Shown piece by piece: positions 26,376 to 35,054 of a DNA stretch of 48,378 bases. Within the stretch, counting starts at the first letter, position 1. Each line of letters opens with the position of its first letter. This DNA is from CADDYX01 sp045809925. Its GTDB lineage: Bacteria > Verrucomicrobiota > Verrucomicrobiia > Chthoniobacterales > UBA10450. The notes under the pieces are model-generated. The model worked only from the letters and a program-made list of their open reading frames with translations, searched no databases and was not told the DNA's origin. The DNA is taken from positions 1-48,378 of the forward strand of contig JBJMWX010000013.1 in the NCBI GenBank assembly GCA_045809925.1, in the 5' to 3' direction. The position numbers and the translations under genes were made by a program.

Positions 26376-28662
26376 GTTCGATCTGCAAACCCTGCTCACG
26401 CGGGAGCGCCATCGTGTCCATCTCATCGGCGTCGCCGGCAGTGGAATGAGCGGAATCGCCGCCCTTCTCCTCGAGCTCGGCCATCAGGTCAGTGGCTCGG
26501 ACAAGGTGCGATCTGTCGAGACTGAACGACTCGAGCGGCTCGGCCTGCGCTTTCATCTCCAGCATCACGCAGAAGATGCGGCCGATGCGGAGATCGTCGT
26601 CTATTCGTCAGCGATCCGGCCTGAGAACCCGATCCTGGCGGACGCCGTCGCGACAGGAAAATGCGTGGCGCGACGCGCCGAAGCGCTTGCCACAATTATG
26701 CGGGCGAAGCGCGGCATCATCGTCGCGGGGATGCACGGTAAGACGACGACCTCGGCCATGATGGCGCATGTGTTGCGTGAAGGCGGGCTGCATCCATCGC
26801 ACTATGTGGGCGCGGAGATTCCCATCCTCGGCACGAACGCCCATTGGGATCCAGCCGGAGAGTACTTCGTTGCCGAAGGTGATGAGAGCGATGGAACCCT
26901 CGCGCTTTTCCATCCCGAGCATGCGCTCATCCTTAATATAGAGGAGGAGCACCTGGACTTTTACCCGGATCTCGCTGCGATCGAGGCGGTCTTCAATCAA
27001 TTGCTCGACCAGACGAATGGCACGATTTTTTACAGCGCTGACGACCCTCATGCCGCGCGAATTTGCCGCGGCCGGGTCCCTGCACCACTCGTCTCCTTCG
27101 GGTTTAGTGAAAAAGCGAATTACCGCGCCACGGAAGTCGAGCTGAAGGATTTCGCGTCGCTCTTCTGTGTCTGGCGCAACGGCGAGAAGATCGGTGACGC
27201 CGTCCTGAACGTGCCGGGCAAACACAACGTCAGCAACGCGCTCGGCGTGATCGCGGTCGCGACGGAGCTCGGTGTTCCGTTCGAACGAGTCACCAAGTCG
27301 CTGAGGAATTTCGAGCACGCCCGGCGCCGCTTCGAGATCAAATACGCCAGTGAACGTTTTCTCCTTGTCGACGACTACGCGCATCACCCGACCGAGATCC
27401 GCGCTACCCTCGCCACCGCCAAGGCGGCCGGCCGAAATCGCGTCCTGGCGATGTTTCAACCGCATCGCTATTCGCGGACCAAAGCGCTGCGGAAAGAGTT
27501 TGGCCGGGCCTTCGACGACGCGTTGCGCGTTGTCATTACCGATGTCTATCCGGCGAGCGAACAGCCCATTCCCGGGATCAGCGGACGCACCATCGCGGAC
27601 GAGGTGGCGGCGCATGGACATGGTGGTGTGACTTATCAATCGCGACTCGAGCGGGTGCACCGCGATATCGGAAACATGCTCGACTCGGGTGATCTCGTCC
27701 TGAGTCTCGGCGCGGGCAACATTCACGAGCAACTTGCCGCGCTGGCGGCTGATCTGGTGGTCGCGGAAAAGCTGAAGGAAATCGCGGGCGAAGAGGGCGA
27801 CGTGCGGCTCTACGAACCGCTCGCGAAGCACACCACCCTGCGCGTGGGAGGGCCGGCGCAGTTCTGGGTCGAACCTCGAACGGAAGCCGCCTTTGGCGAG
27901 CTGATCCGATTTTGCCGTCGCGAAAATCTCCCGCTTTTCGTGATAGGTCGCGGGTCGAATTTGCTCGTTCGCGACGGCGGTATTCGTGGTGTGGTGGTTC
28001 ATCCAAGCGGCGGCGAGTTCGCCCGCATCGAGGTGCTCGACGCTGAGATTACCGCCGGAGCCGGAGTTAAGTTGAAGCAGGTGGCGTATGCAGGGAAAGC
28101 GCATGGGATTGGCGGGCTGGAATGGATGGAAGGAATTCCCGGCAACGTCGGCGGCGGGCTGCGGATGAACGCGGGCGCGATGGGCGGCCAGACGTTCGAT
28201 AATGTGGTCAGTGTTCGCTACCTGGACGGCGAAGGCAATGTGCAGACGCGGGCGGCCAGCGAACTGGAGGTGCATTATCGCCACGTCCCGACGCTGCAAC
28301 GCAATTACGCGGTCTCGGCGGTCTTTCGCGGCACGCATTCCGATCCGGAAGAGATCCTGCGCAAGCTGCAGGCATCGCAGGAAAAACGCCGCAGCACGCA
28401 GCCGATTGCGGCCAGTGCCGGGTGCATTTTCAAAAACCCGGCGAGCTGTCCGGCCGGCAAGCTCGTCGATGGTCTCGGTCTCAAGAACATGCGCATCGGC
28501 AAAGCGCGCGTCTCGGATGTGCACGGCAATTTCATCGTGAACGAGGGCGGCGCGACGGCCGCGGAGATGATGGAACTGATTGAGCAGATCAAGACGGCCG
28601 CGCGAGAGAAGCGCGGCGTCGAGCTGCAAACCGAGGTGCAGATCGTGGGGGAAGAGGCGTGA
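26359..28662 (+). CDS. murC-murB: Fused MurC (UDP-MurNAc:L-alanine ligase) and MurB (UDP-enolpyruvyl-GlcNAc reductase)
   Basis: A 767-residue bifunctional protein. The MurC half (about 1-465) has GVAGSGMSGIAALLL, ATP loop GMHGKTTT with Lys128, and DDYAHHPTE. The MurB half (about 485-767) has the FAD-binding GRGSNLLVRDGGIRG, GIPGNVGGGLRMNAG and SAGCIFKNP. The fusion joins consecutive steps: MurB makes UDP-MurNAc and MurC adds L-alanine. The ATG at 26359 lies within murG; an upstream frame shadows murG. The MurB active-site position occupied by Ser229 in E. coli (AGSFFKNP) reads Cys689 here, so the proton donor to the enolpyruvyl group may be a thiol. Ends in a GTGA overlap with ddl. Confidence 0.93.
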   Translation: MKSASEFDLQTLLTRERHRVHLIGVAGSGMSGIAALLLELGHQVSGSDKVRSVETERLERLGLRFHLQHHAEDAADAEIVVYSSAIRPENPILADAVATGKCVARRAEALATIMRAKRGIIVAGMHGKTTTSAMMAHVLREGGLHPSHYVGAEIPILGTNAHWDPAGEYFVAEGDESDGTLALFHPEHALILNIEEEHLDFYPDLAAIEAVFNQLLDQTNGTIFYSADDPHAARICRGRVPAPLVSFGFSEKANYRATEVELKDFASLFCVWRNGEKIGDAVLNVPGKHNVSNALGVIAVATELGVPFERVTKSLRNFEHARRRFEIKYASERFLLVDDYAHHPTEIRATLATAKAAGRNRVLAMFQPHRYSRTKALRKEFGRAFDDALRVVITDVYPASEQPIPGISGRTIADEVAAHGHGGVTYQSRLERVHRDIGNMLDSGDLVLSLGAGNIHEQLAALAADLVVAEKLKEIAGEEGDVRLYEPLAKHTTLRVGGPAQFWVEPRTEAAFGELIRFCRRENLPLFVIGRGSNLLVRDGGIRGVVVHPSGGEFARIEVLDAEITAGAGVKLKQVAYAGKAHGIGGLEWMEGIPGNVGGGLRMNAGAMGGQTFDNVVSVRYLDGEGNVQTRAASELEVHYRHVPTLQRNYAVSAVFRGTHSDPEEILRKLQASQEKRRSTQPIAASAGCIFKNPASCPAGKLVDGLGLKNMRIGKARVSDVHGNFIVNEGGATAAEMMELIEQIKTAAREKRGVELQTEVQIVGEEA

Positions 28663-29600
28663 ACCAGAATGTGAGAGGACTGCCTGGGAAAATTGCAGTG
28701 CTCATGGGTGGTCCAGGCGCGGAGCGCGATGTTTCGCTCGCGACCGGCCGCGGCATCGCGAAGGCATTACGCTCCGTTGGCGCCGAGGTCGCGGAAGTCG
28801 ATGTTCGCGATGAGGACTTCGCGCTCCCGGCCGAAACTGATCTCGCGTTCATCGCCCTGCACGGGACCTTCGGCGAGGACGGCCAGGTACAGCGGATCCT
28901 CGAATCGCGCGGCGTCGCCTACACCGGCGAAGGTGTCGAGGAGAGCCGCATCGCCTTCGACAAGATCTTGTCGAAGGAGAAATTCCGCGAAGCCGAAGTG
29001 CCGACGCCGTACTGGCAGGTGATCAGGGAAGGGCAGCGGCCGACGATGCCGATTCCCTACGCGATCAAGGCGCCGCGCCAGGGCTCGACCGTTGGTATTT
29101 CGATCGTAAAAAACGAGCGCGAGGTGGACGCCGCGATTGCGGAGGGGCTGAAGTACGATCGCGAGTTGCTGGTCGAGAAATTCGTTCCCGGACGGGAGTT
29201 AACGATCGGCATCCTGGGCGATCGGGCGTTGCCGGTTCTCGAGATTATTCCGAAGGGCGGATTTTACGATTTCACCAACAAGTACCCGTTTCTCAATCCG
29301 AATGCTGGCGGAGGCGCGGAGCACGTGTGCCCGGCGCAAATTGGCGAGGCGCGCACCCGCGCGGTGCAGGACGTGGCGCTGCGCGCGCATCGGGCCCTGG
29401 GTCTGAAAGTCTATTCGCGTGTCGACGTGATGTTGCCCGATGACGGGGAGCCGAGCGTCTTGGAAGTGAACACGATTCCCGGGATGACAGAGGCGAGCTT
29501 GCTGCCGGAAATGGCTGCTGCCGGCGGAATCAATTACCCGCAGCTCTGCCTGCGCATCATCGAGTTATCGCAGGCTCGAATGAAAGGCGGTGCGCAATAA
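28659..29600 (+). CDS. ddl: D-alanine:D-alanine ligase
   Basis: A 313-residue ATP-grasp enzyme making D-Ala-D-Ala for MurF. The GTG start overlaps the murC-murB stop. HGTFGEDGQVQ, the ATP-binding KAPRQGSTVGIS, YSRVDVML and NTIPGMTEASLLP are family motifs. The N-terminal loop reads GGPGAERDVS where the common form is GGxSxEREVS, so the usual Ser is replaced by Gly. Confidence 0.93.
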   Translation: MNQNVRGLPGKIAVLMGGPGAERDVSLATGRGIAKALRSVGAEVAEVDVRDEDFALPAETDLAFIALHGTFGEDGQVQRILESRGVAYTGEGVEESRIAFDKILSKEKFREAEVPTPYWQVIREGQRPTMPIPYAIKAPRQGSTVGISIVKNEREVDAAIAEGLKYDRELLVEKFVPGRELTIGILGDRALPVLEIIPKGGFYDFTNKYPFLNPNAGGGAEHVCPAQIGEARTRAVQDVALRAHRALGLKVYSRVDVMLPDDGEPSVLEVNTIPGMTEASLLPEMAAAGGINYPQLCLRIIELSQARMKGGAQ

Positions 29601-29608
29601 GAGCCCGG

Positions 29609-30682
29609 ATGGCGGAACGGCCGCGCGCCCGCAACCAGCGCATTTCCAACACCCGGGTTCGACGCCGGCAGCATCTGCTCGACGTCAAAGTGCGTTCGCA
29701 CAAAGCAACCCGGCATCGCAACCGGCGGATCATCGTCTTCGTCTCGAAAATCGCGCTCGCGCTAGCGGTCTGCGCGGGTGTAGCGGCCGGCGTGCGCTTT
29801 GGCGCGAAGCGCTTGTTCTTCGAGAATCCGGATTACCGGCTCAGCACGGTCGACGTGCAAACCGACGGGACCCTGCAACGTGAGCAGGTATTGAAGGCCG
29901 CCAATCTCGCCGACGGCATTAATATCTTCAGCGTGAATCTCGCGCGTGTGCACGACGATTTGCAGCAGCTTCCGCAGGTCGATGAAGTGCAGGTCGTGCG
30001 GAAAATGCCGAGCGAGATCGACATCGTCATCACCGAGCGCAAGCCGATCGCGTGGATCACGGCGGACAAGGAGCTGAACGATCCATTCGCATCCGAGGGC
30101 GCGTTTTTGATCGACGCGCGCGGCGTTCTCATGAAACAAAAGAAACTGTTGCCGGAATACCTCGGGCTTCCGCTCATCACGGGCTGCTCGAGCGAGTCGC
30201 TCGAGCCCGGGAAAACCGTCGCCTCATTCGAGGCCAGGGCCGCGCTCGAACTATTGCGATTGAGTACGCGCAGCTTCATGCAGACACGGTTCCAGATTCG
30301 CGAGATCGACGTCTCGAAAGGCTACTGCCTCACCGTTTCGGACAAGACGCACGCGCGCGTCACATTCGCGTTCGATAATCTCGAGGCGCAGTTGCAGCGG
30401 CTCGAGCAGTTCCTCGTCTGGGCGGATGATTCGCAGCACGAGATTGAGACCGTCAATTTGCTCGTGCAGCGAAACGTCCCCGTGACGTTCGCGAAACCCG
30501 CTTCTGAAGTGATCAATGAGACGATCGATCCGAACGAACAGCCGCGAATCATGAGAGCAATACCGGTGCATCCGGGGGACGCGCCGAAAAGCGGAGCGGC
30601 GATTGCCCCCAAACAAAAAGCGGACCCGGAACAGCCCAGGACACGTCGGGCGATCCCGGTTCACAAAGGAAAGAAGGGATAA
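29609..30682 (+). CDS. ftsQ: Cell division protein FtsQ
   Basis: A 357-residue bitopic divisome protein. A long Arg-rich cytoplasmic N-terminus (1-38), one membrane segment (about 39-62), a POTRA domain (about 72-140, STVDVQTDGTLQREQVLKAA ... VRKMPSEIDIVITERKP), then the FtsQ beta domain. The C-terminal ~50 residues form a charged tail with two copies of QPR...RAIPVH (near 310 and 345), absent from FtsQ proteins I know. Position between ddl and ftsA supports the call. Confidence 0.88.
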   Translation: MAERPRARNQRISNTRVRRRQHLLDVKVRSHKATRHRNRRIIVFVSKIALALAVCAGVAAGVRFGAKRLFFENPDYRLSTVDVQTDGTLQREQVLKAANLADGINIFSVNLARVHDDLQQLPQVDEVQVVRKMPSEIDIVITERKPIAWITADKELNDPFASEGAFLIDARGVLMKQKKLLPEYLGLPLITGCSSESLEPGKTVASFEARAALELLRLSTRSFMQTRFQIREIDVSKGYCLTVSDKTHARVTFAFDNLEAQLQRLEQFLVWADDSQHEIETVNLLVQRNVPVTFAKPASEVINETIDPNEQPRIMRAIPVHPGDAPKSGAAIAPKQKADPEQPRTRRAIPVHKGKKG

Positions 30683-30685
30683 AGA

Positions 30686-31897
30686 ATGGCGAGTAGCGAT
30701 TTAATGGTCGGTCTGGAGATCGGGACATCGAAGATCTGCGTCGTGGTCGGCGAAGGCAGACCGGACGGAACGATCAAGATTCTCGGGGTCGGGCAGGCGC
30801 CGTCACGCGGCGTGCGCAAAGGCGAGATCGTCGATTTTGAAACGGCGATGAAGTGCGTGCACGAAGCGGTCGTCGATGCTGAGCAGAAAAGTGACGTAAT
30901 GATCCGGAGCGTCTATGTCGGCGTGGCCGGCGCCCACATTCACAGTTTCAACAATCGCGGTTGCATAGTTCTGCCCGAAGACCGGGATGAGATCGACGAG
31001 CAGGACGTCGAGGATGTGAAGATCAACGCCCGCGAAGTCAGCATCCCGGCGCCGAACGCATTCCTGCATTCGATCATCCAGCATTATCACGTCGACGGTC
31101 AGGACGGAGTGCTCAATCCCATCGGCATGCTCGGCGAACGGCTCGAGGCCGATTTCCACATCATCCACGGAGTTCGAACCCGGGTTCAGAACACGATCAG
31201 GTGTGTGAAGGAGCTGCCCCTCGACGTGGAGGACGTCGTCTTCAATCCGCTCGCCGCCGCCCAGGTTGTGCTGACTCAGTACCAGAAAAATCTCGGCGCG
31301 CTCGTGATCGATATTGGTGGCGGAACGACCGATTACATTCTGTATGTCGACGGAGCGGTGAAGCAGAGCGGCTCTCTCGGCGTCGGCGGCGATCACATCA
31401 CGAACGACATCTCCATGGGTCTGCGCATTCCGATGACGCGGGCCGAAAAGCTCAAGACGGAGGAGGGGAGTGTGACCCTGGGTAACTGTCTGCCGGGCGA
31501 GACGGTGCTGCTGAAGGACGACTCCGGGTTCGCCGGCAAAGAGATCGACCGCGAGACGCTGAACACGATCATTCATCTGCGATTGCAGGAAACTTTTGAG
31601 CTCCTGAAGCGCAAGCTCGATGAGGAGCCATTCATCAACTACGCGGGCGAAGGTGTCTTCATCACCGGCGGATCCAGCCATCTCTCCGGAATCGCTCATC
31701 TCGCCGAGGAAATTTTCGAAATGCCGGCGCGAGTCGCGCATGCACAGACGATGAGCGGGCTGACGAGCGCATTTGAAAATCCGCAGTTCTCCGCCGCGAT
31801 CGGACTGATCAAGTATGCCCACGCCGTGCAGGCCGATCGACGGCCGAGGAGCTGGCGCGATCGAATCGTCGGCAAATTCTTTAACCGAGTGAGATGA
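30686..31897 (+). CDS. ftsA: Cell division protein FtsA
   Basis: A 403-residue actin-like protein tethering FtsZ to the membrane. ATP-fold motifs: GLEIGTSKICVVVGE, VIDIGGGTTDY and FITGGSSHLSG. The inserted 1C domain follows the first motif. The C-terminus ends in a basic amphipathic helix (SWRDRIVGKFFNRVR), the usual membrane-targeting sequence. Three bp after ftsQ with an AAGAAGGG ribosome binding site inside the ftsQ end. Confidence 0.95.
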   Translation: MASSDLMVGLEIGTSKICVVVGEGRPDGTIKILGVGQAPSRGVRKGEIVDFETAMKCVHEAVVDAEQKSDVMIRSVYVGVAGAHIHSFNNRGCIVLPEDRDEIDEQDVEDVKINAREVSIPAPNAFLHSIIQHYHVDGQDGVLNPIGMLGERLEADFHIIHGVRTRVQNTIRCVKELPLDVEDVVFNPLAAAQVVLTQYQKNLGALVIDIGGGTTDYILYVDGAVKQSGSLGVGGDHITNDISMGLRIPMTRAEKLKTEEGSVTLGNCLPGETVLLKDDSGFAGKEIDRETLNTIIHLRLQETFELLKRKLDEEPFINYAGEGVFITGGSSHLSGIAHLAEEIFEMPARVAHAQTMSGLTSAFENPQFSAAIGLIKYAHAVQADRRPRSWRDRIVGKFFNRVR

Positions 31898-31956
31898 GGG
31901 AACGATTAGCAGTTGGCAGGGCGCGACCGCCGGGCGCGCCGAACGCGTGGAATGGC

Positions 31957-31977
31957 GGACGGCCCGGCGGTCCGTCC
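31957..31977 (+). repeat. Palindromic hairpin just upstream of the ftsZ start
   Basis: GGACGG (31957-31962) pairs with CCGTCC (31972-31977); CC and GG inside extend the stem around a C/T mismatch and a GGC loop. It ends 8 bases before the ftsZ ATG, where a ribosome binding site would normally be, and read on the minus strand it begins TTAGGGACGG, like the element at 33535. Confidence 0.55.
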
Positions 31978-31985
31978 CTAACTTT

Positions 31986-33503
31986 ATGATACAACTCAGC
32001 CGCAATTACAGCCTGCCGGAACGCGACAATGACCTGATCACCATCAAAGTGGTCGGCATCGGCGGCGCCGGTTCAAATGCACTCGACCGAATCGTGCTCG
32101 ACGGACTGGAGCGCGCAGAGCTTATCGCCATGAACACCGACGTGCAGGCACTCGCCAGCTCGGTCGCGGCGGCAAAGGTGCAGCTCGGCCGCACCACCAC
32201 TCGTGGACTCGGGGCCGGAGGTGATCCGGAGGTCGGCTATAACGCGGCCTTCGAATCCGCGGACGAGATCCGCCAGGCGATCACCGATGCGCGAATGGTC
32301 TTTATATGTGCCGGACTCGGGGGCGGCACGGGGTCGGGCGCGGCGCCATGCGTGGCCCAGGTGGCGCGTGAGAACGGCTCGCTCGTTATTGGCTTCGCTA
32401 CAATGCCATTCGCATTCGAAGGCAAACGCCGCATGGCTCAGGCGAATGAAGCCCTCGCCGCGCTGCGCGGATACGCCGATGCCGTCATCTGCTTCGAAAA
32501 CGATCGCCTCGGCGACATTGTCGCGCCGCGTGCCGGGATTCATCAGGCGTTTGCCGCGGCGGATCTGACGATCAGCCAGAGCGTTCGGTCGATTGTAAGT
32601 ATCATCCAGAGGCCAGGTCTGATCCGCATCGGCTTCGACGATTTGCTTTCCGCTTTGCGAGCGCCCAGCGGCAGGTGCGTTTTCGGTTTCGGTGAATCGG
32701 ACTCCGACAACCGCGCCCACGATGCGTTGAACCAGGCGTTAAAGAACCCGCTGATGGATCGCGGGCGAATGCTTGAGACGGCGGCTAATGTGCTCGTGCA
32801 GGTTGCCGGCGGTCCCGGCATGACGCTGACGGAAGTCGAGATACTCATGAAGGAGCTCGGCAAGCACGTCGGGGATCAAACTCACATCATTTTCGGTACG
32901 TCGGTCGATGGACGAATGGGTAACCGACTAAGCGTCACCATCATCAGTGCACTCGCGGTGCAAGGTGATGAGCCCGCCGCTATCTCAATTCCGGCGGAAC
33001 CGATCGCAGCGACGCCTCCACCGCCAGCACCGGTTTTTGAACCATCGCCGCCACCGCCTCCGGTTGAACTTCGATCGATCGAGGCACGGCTGGATGAACC
33101 GACCGGGCCGGCGCCATTCGAAGAAAATGCGATCGCCCAGCCCGAGCCGCCGTTCGGGGAAGTTGCGCCGGCCGAGCGGGAGCCGCAGTTCGTCTCCTAC
33201 GAAGCTGATCCGCAACCTGAGGCTGTGCTCGAGGCAGAACCACCGCCGCCGCCACCACCGCCACCTGTTGTTCCGCCCAGGCGAAAACCAGTCGCTGCCA
33301 CGCCACAACCCGCTGTCGAACTGCCGCTCGATGCTACAGCGAAGCATTCGAAGCGGACTCGCGACCAGATGCACGCCAAACAGGAAGTTCTTCAATTCGA
33401 GCCGGTGACGCGCGGACGATTCGAAAAAAGCGAGCCCACGATCGTCGAGGGGCAGGATCTCGACGTCCCGACTTTTCTGCGCAAGAACGTCCGCGTGAAG
33501 TGA
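31986..33503 (+). CDS. ftsZ: Cell division GTPase FtsZ with degenerate T7 loop
   Basis: A 505-residue tubulin homologue. GTP-binding features are present: GIGGAGSNA, GLGAGGDPEVG and the tubulin signature GLGGGTGSG at 110-118. The T7 (synergy) loop, normally N-x-D-x-x-D in E. coli FtsZ (LINVDFAD), reads LIRIGFDD: Arg214 and Gly216 replace Asn and the first Asp; only Asp219 remains. The region after it is also divergent. A long Pro-rich linker (about 340-485, including an eight-proline run) precedes an intact C-terminal peptide (DLDVPTFLRKN) for FtsA binding. The ATG at 31986 is chosen over an upstream GTG at 31947 that reads through the hairpin. No clear ribosome binding site. Confidence 0.92.
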   Translation: MIQLSRNYSLPERDNDLITIKVVGIGGAGSNALDRIVLDGLERAELIAMNTDVQALASSVAAAKVQLGRTTTRGLGAGGDPEVGYNAAFESADEIRQAITDARMVFICAGLGGGTGSGAAPCVAQVARENGSLVIGFATMPFAFEGKRRMAQANEALAALRGYADAVICFENDRLGDIVAPRAGIHQAFAAADLTISQSVRSIVSIIQRPGLIRIGFDDLLSALRAPSGRCVFGFGESDSDNRAHDALNQALKNPLMDRGRMLETAANVLVQVAGGPGMTLTEVEILMKELGKHVGDQTHIIFGTSVDGRMGNRLSVTIISALAVQGDEPAAISIPAEPIAATPPPPAPVFEPSPPPPPVELRSIEARLDEPTGPAPFEENAIAQPEPPFGEVAPAEREPQFVSYEADPQPEAVLEAEPPPPPPPPPVVPPRRKPVAATPQPAVELPLDATAKHSKRTRDQMHAKQEVLQFEPVTRGRFEKSEPTIVEGQDLDVPTFLRKNVRVK

Positions 33504-33534
33504 CGTTCAGCTTCGTCTGACGTTGTCCTCAGCA

Positions 33535-33591
33535 CGGTAGGGACGGCGCGCTGCGCCGTGCGCCAGACATCGCAGCGCGATGTCCCTACCG
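33535..33591. repeat. Long palindromic element between ftsZ and the M20 hydrolase gene
   Basis: Arms of 21 bases (33535-33555 and 33571-33591) match as inverted repeats except at two adjacent positions; both ends carry CGGTAGGGAC. The right arm includes the stop codon of the minus-strand hydrolase gene. It may terminate both convergent genes. Confidence 0.7.
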
Positions 33592-34923
33592 TTTCATCAA
33601 ATCGAGCAGGCAGCTTGTCATTCCGATGACAGCGGTGCGGATGGTCGGATCCGCCACCGGCAGGAATTTGCTCGAATGCAGACTGGGCAGCGGTGTTGCG
33701 CCCGGCTGTTTCGATTCGGCAACTTTCTCCGGCGCGACCGCACCGACGTTGAACATGAATGCGGGAATCGAATGGTCCGGCAGGGAGTATTCGCAGAAAT
33801 CTTCGCCGCCCATTGTCGGCGGTTTGTCGACCATATTGTCGTTACCGAGCGCCGTTCTCATTGCGGCGGTCTCGCGTTTTGTCAGCTCGGGATTGTTGTA
33901 AGTCGCGTTGACGTGCTCATCCTGCAGCACCCGCACCTCGGGCATATGGTCGGCAGGCAAACCGGCCGTGGTGGCGCAGCCTTTCGCGATTCGTTCAATG
34001 TCGGCGAGGACCAGATCGCGAACGTCGGTCTTATAACTGCGCACCGTGAGCTGCATTTTCACTTCGTCCGGAATGATGTTGTGCTTCGTGCCACCATGGA
34101 TGGAGCCAACGGTGACAACCGCTGGCTCAAGCGGGTTTTTCTCGCGCGACACAATTGTTTGCCACGCGTTGATGATCTCTGCCGAGAGGACGATCGGGTC
34201 CTTCGTTCTGTGCGGGTAGGCGCCGTGGCCGCCCATTCCCTTCACCGTCACGTCCACGGAATCGACGGCGGCGTAGCAGTAACCCTCGGTCACGCCGATC
34301 TTCCCCGCTTCAATGTCAGCATCGTCGTGCAGGGCGAGGGCGTAGGCCGGTTTCGGCCAGCGCGTGTAGAGCCCATCTTTTAACATTGCGCGCGCGCCGC
34401 CCACCATTTCTTCAGCCGGCTGTCCGATAAACAGGATCGTGCCGTGCCATTTGTCCTTCAGCTTGGAAAGAGCGCGCGCTGTGCCGATCAGGCTGCTCAT
34501 GTGGATGTCATGTCCGCAGGCGTGCATTACCGGGACGTCCTTGCCGTCGCGGTTTTTCATGCTCGCGCTGCTGGCGTAGGGCGCGCCGGTCTCTTCATGC
34601 ACGGGAAGCGCGTCCATGTCCGTACGGACGAGCACGACCGGCCCGTCGCCATTCTTCATCACGCCGACAACACCGAACGCCTGCTTGCGGTCTTCGTACT
34701 GGCCGACGTGATCGGTCACCTCGCAACCGGCTGCCTTCAGCTCCTTCGCCACAATCGCGGACGAGCGCTCTTCAAACGTCGAAAGCTCGGGGTGCGTGTG
34801 GAGATCCTTGTAGATCGCGAGGAGCGAGGGCAACTCGGAATCGGCAAGCTGCTGTGGAGTTTGCTGGGCGAATGCTGACAGCGCGGAGGCGAGCAGGAGC
34901 GCAAAACAAAGACGAACGTTCAT
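33586..34923 (-). CDS. Secreted M20-family amidohydrolase/peptidase
   Basis: A 445-residue metallohydrolase with a cleavable signal peptide (start MNVRLCFALLLASALSAFAQQ; I place the start at 34923, as an upstream extension reads through an intergenic palindrome). Metal-site motifs of the M20D group: the HACGHDIH block with Cys and His ligands, PAEE, and GGEDF near the C-terminus. A GGHGAYPH dimerisation-domain signature is present. Relatives hydrolyse N-acyl amino acids such as hippurate or indoleacetyl conjugates; the substrate here is unknown. Exported, so likely periplasmic. Confidence 0.88.
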   Translation of the reverse strand: MNVRLCFALLLASALSAFAQQTPQQLADSELPSLLAIYKDLHTHPELSTFEERSSAIVAKELKAAGCEVTDHVGQYEDRKQAFGVVGVMKNGDGPVVLVRTDMDALPVHEETGAPYASSASMKNRDGKDVPVMHACGHDIHMSSLIGTARALSKLKDKWHGTILFIGQPAEEMVGGARAMLKDGLYTRWPKPAYALALHDDADIEAGKIGVTEGYCYAAVDSVDVTVKGMGGHGAYPHRTKDPIVLSAEIINAWQTIVSREKNPLEPAVVTVGSIHGGTKHNIIPDEVKMQLTVRSYKTDVRDLVLADIERIAKGCATTAGLPADHMPEVRVLQDEHVNATYNNPELTKRETAAMRTALGNDNMVDKPPTMGGEDFCEYSLPDHSIPAFMFNVGAVAPEKVAESKQPGATPLPSLHSSKFLPVADPTIRTAVIGMTSCLLDLMKR

Positions 34924-34952
34924 CCCGCAGCTTACACACGGCGCGCGATTGT

Positions 34953-35002
34953 TGTCATCCTGAGCCGCGTAAACGACAGACAGACCGCAGCTCAGGATGA
35001 CA
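34953..35002. repeat. Perfect 13-bp inverted repeat in the divergent hydrolase/aceB promoter region
   Basis: TGTCATCCTGAGC (34953-34965) and GCTCAGGATGACA (34990-35002) are exact inverse complements separated by 24 bases. The sequence resembles a dispersed repeat seen in several bacterial phyla; because it sits between divergent genes it could also be an operator. Confidence 0.65.
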
Positions 35003-35054
35003 TGCGTCACGCACGCGAAAAACGGGACTGCCGCGATTCCAATGCGAGCGCCAC

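Noticed and set aside
26608..28629. 673-codon minus-strand open frame opposite murC-murB
   Set aside because: It is antisense to an unmistakable gene, has no recognisable domain, and long antisense frames are expected from the third-position GC bias here.
30803..32005. 400-codon minus-strand frame opposite ftsA
   Set aside because: Antisense shadow of ftsA, running into the ftsA-ftsZ gap; no homology-like pattern.
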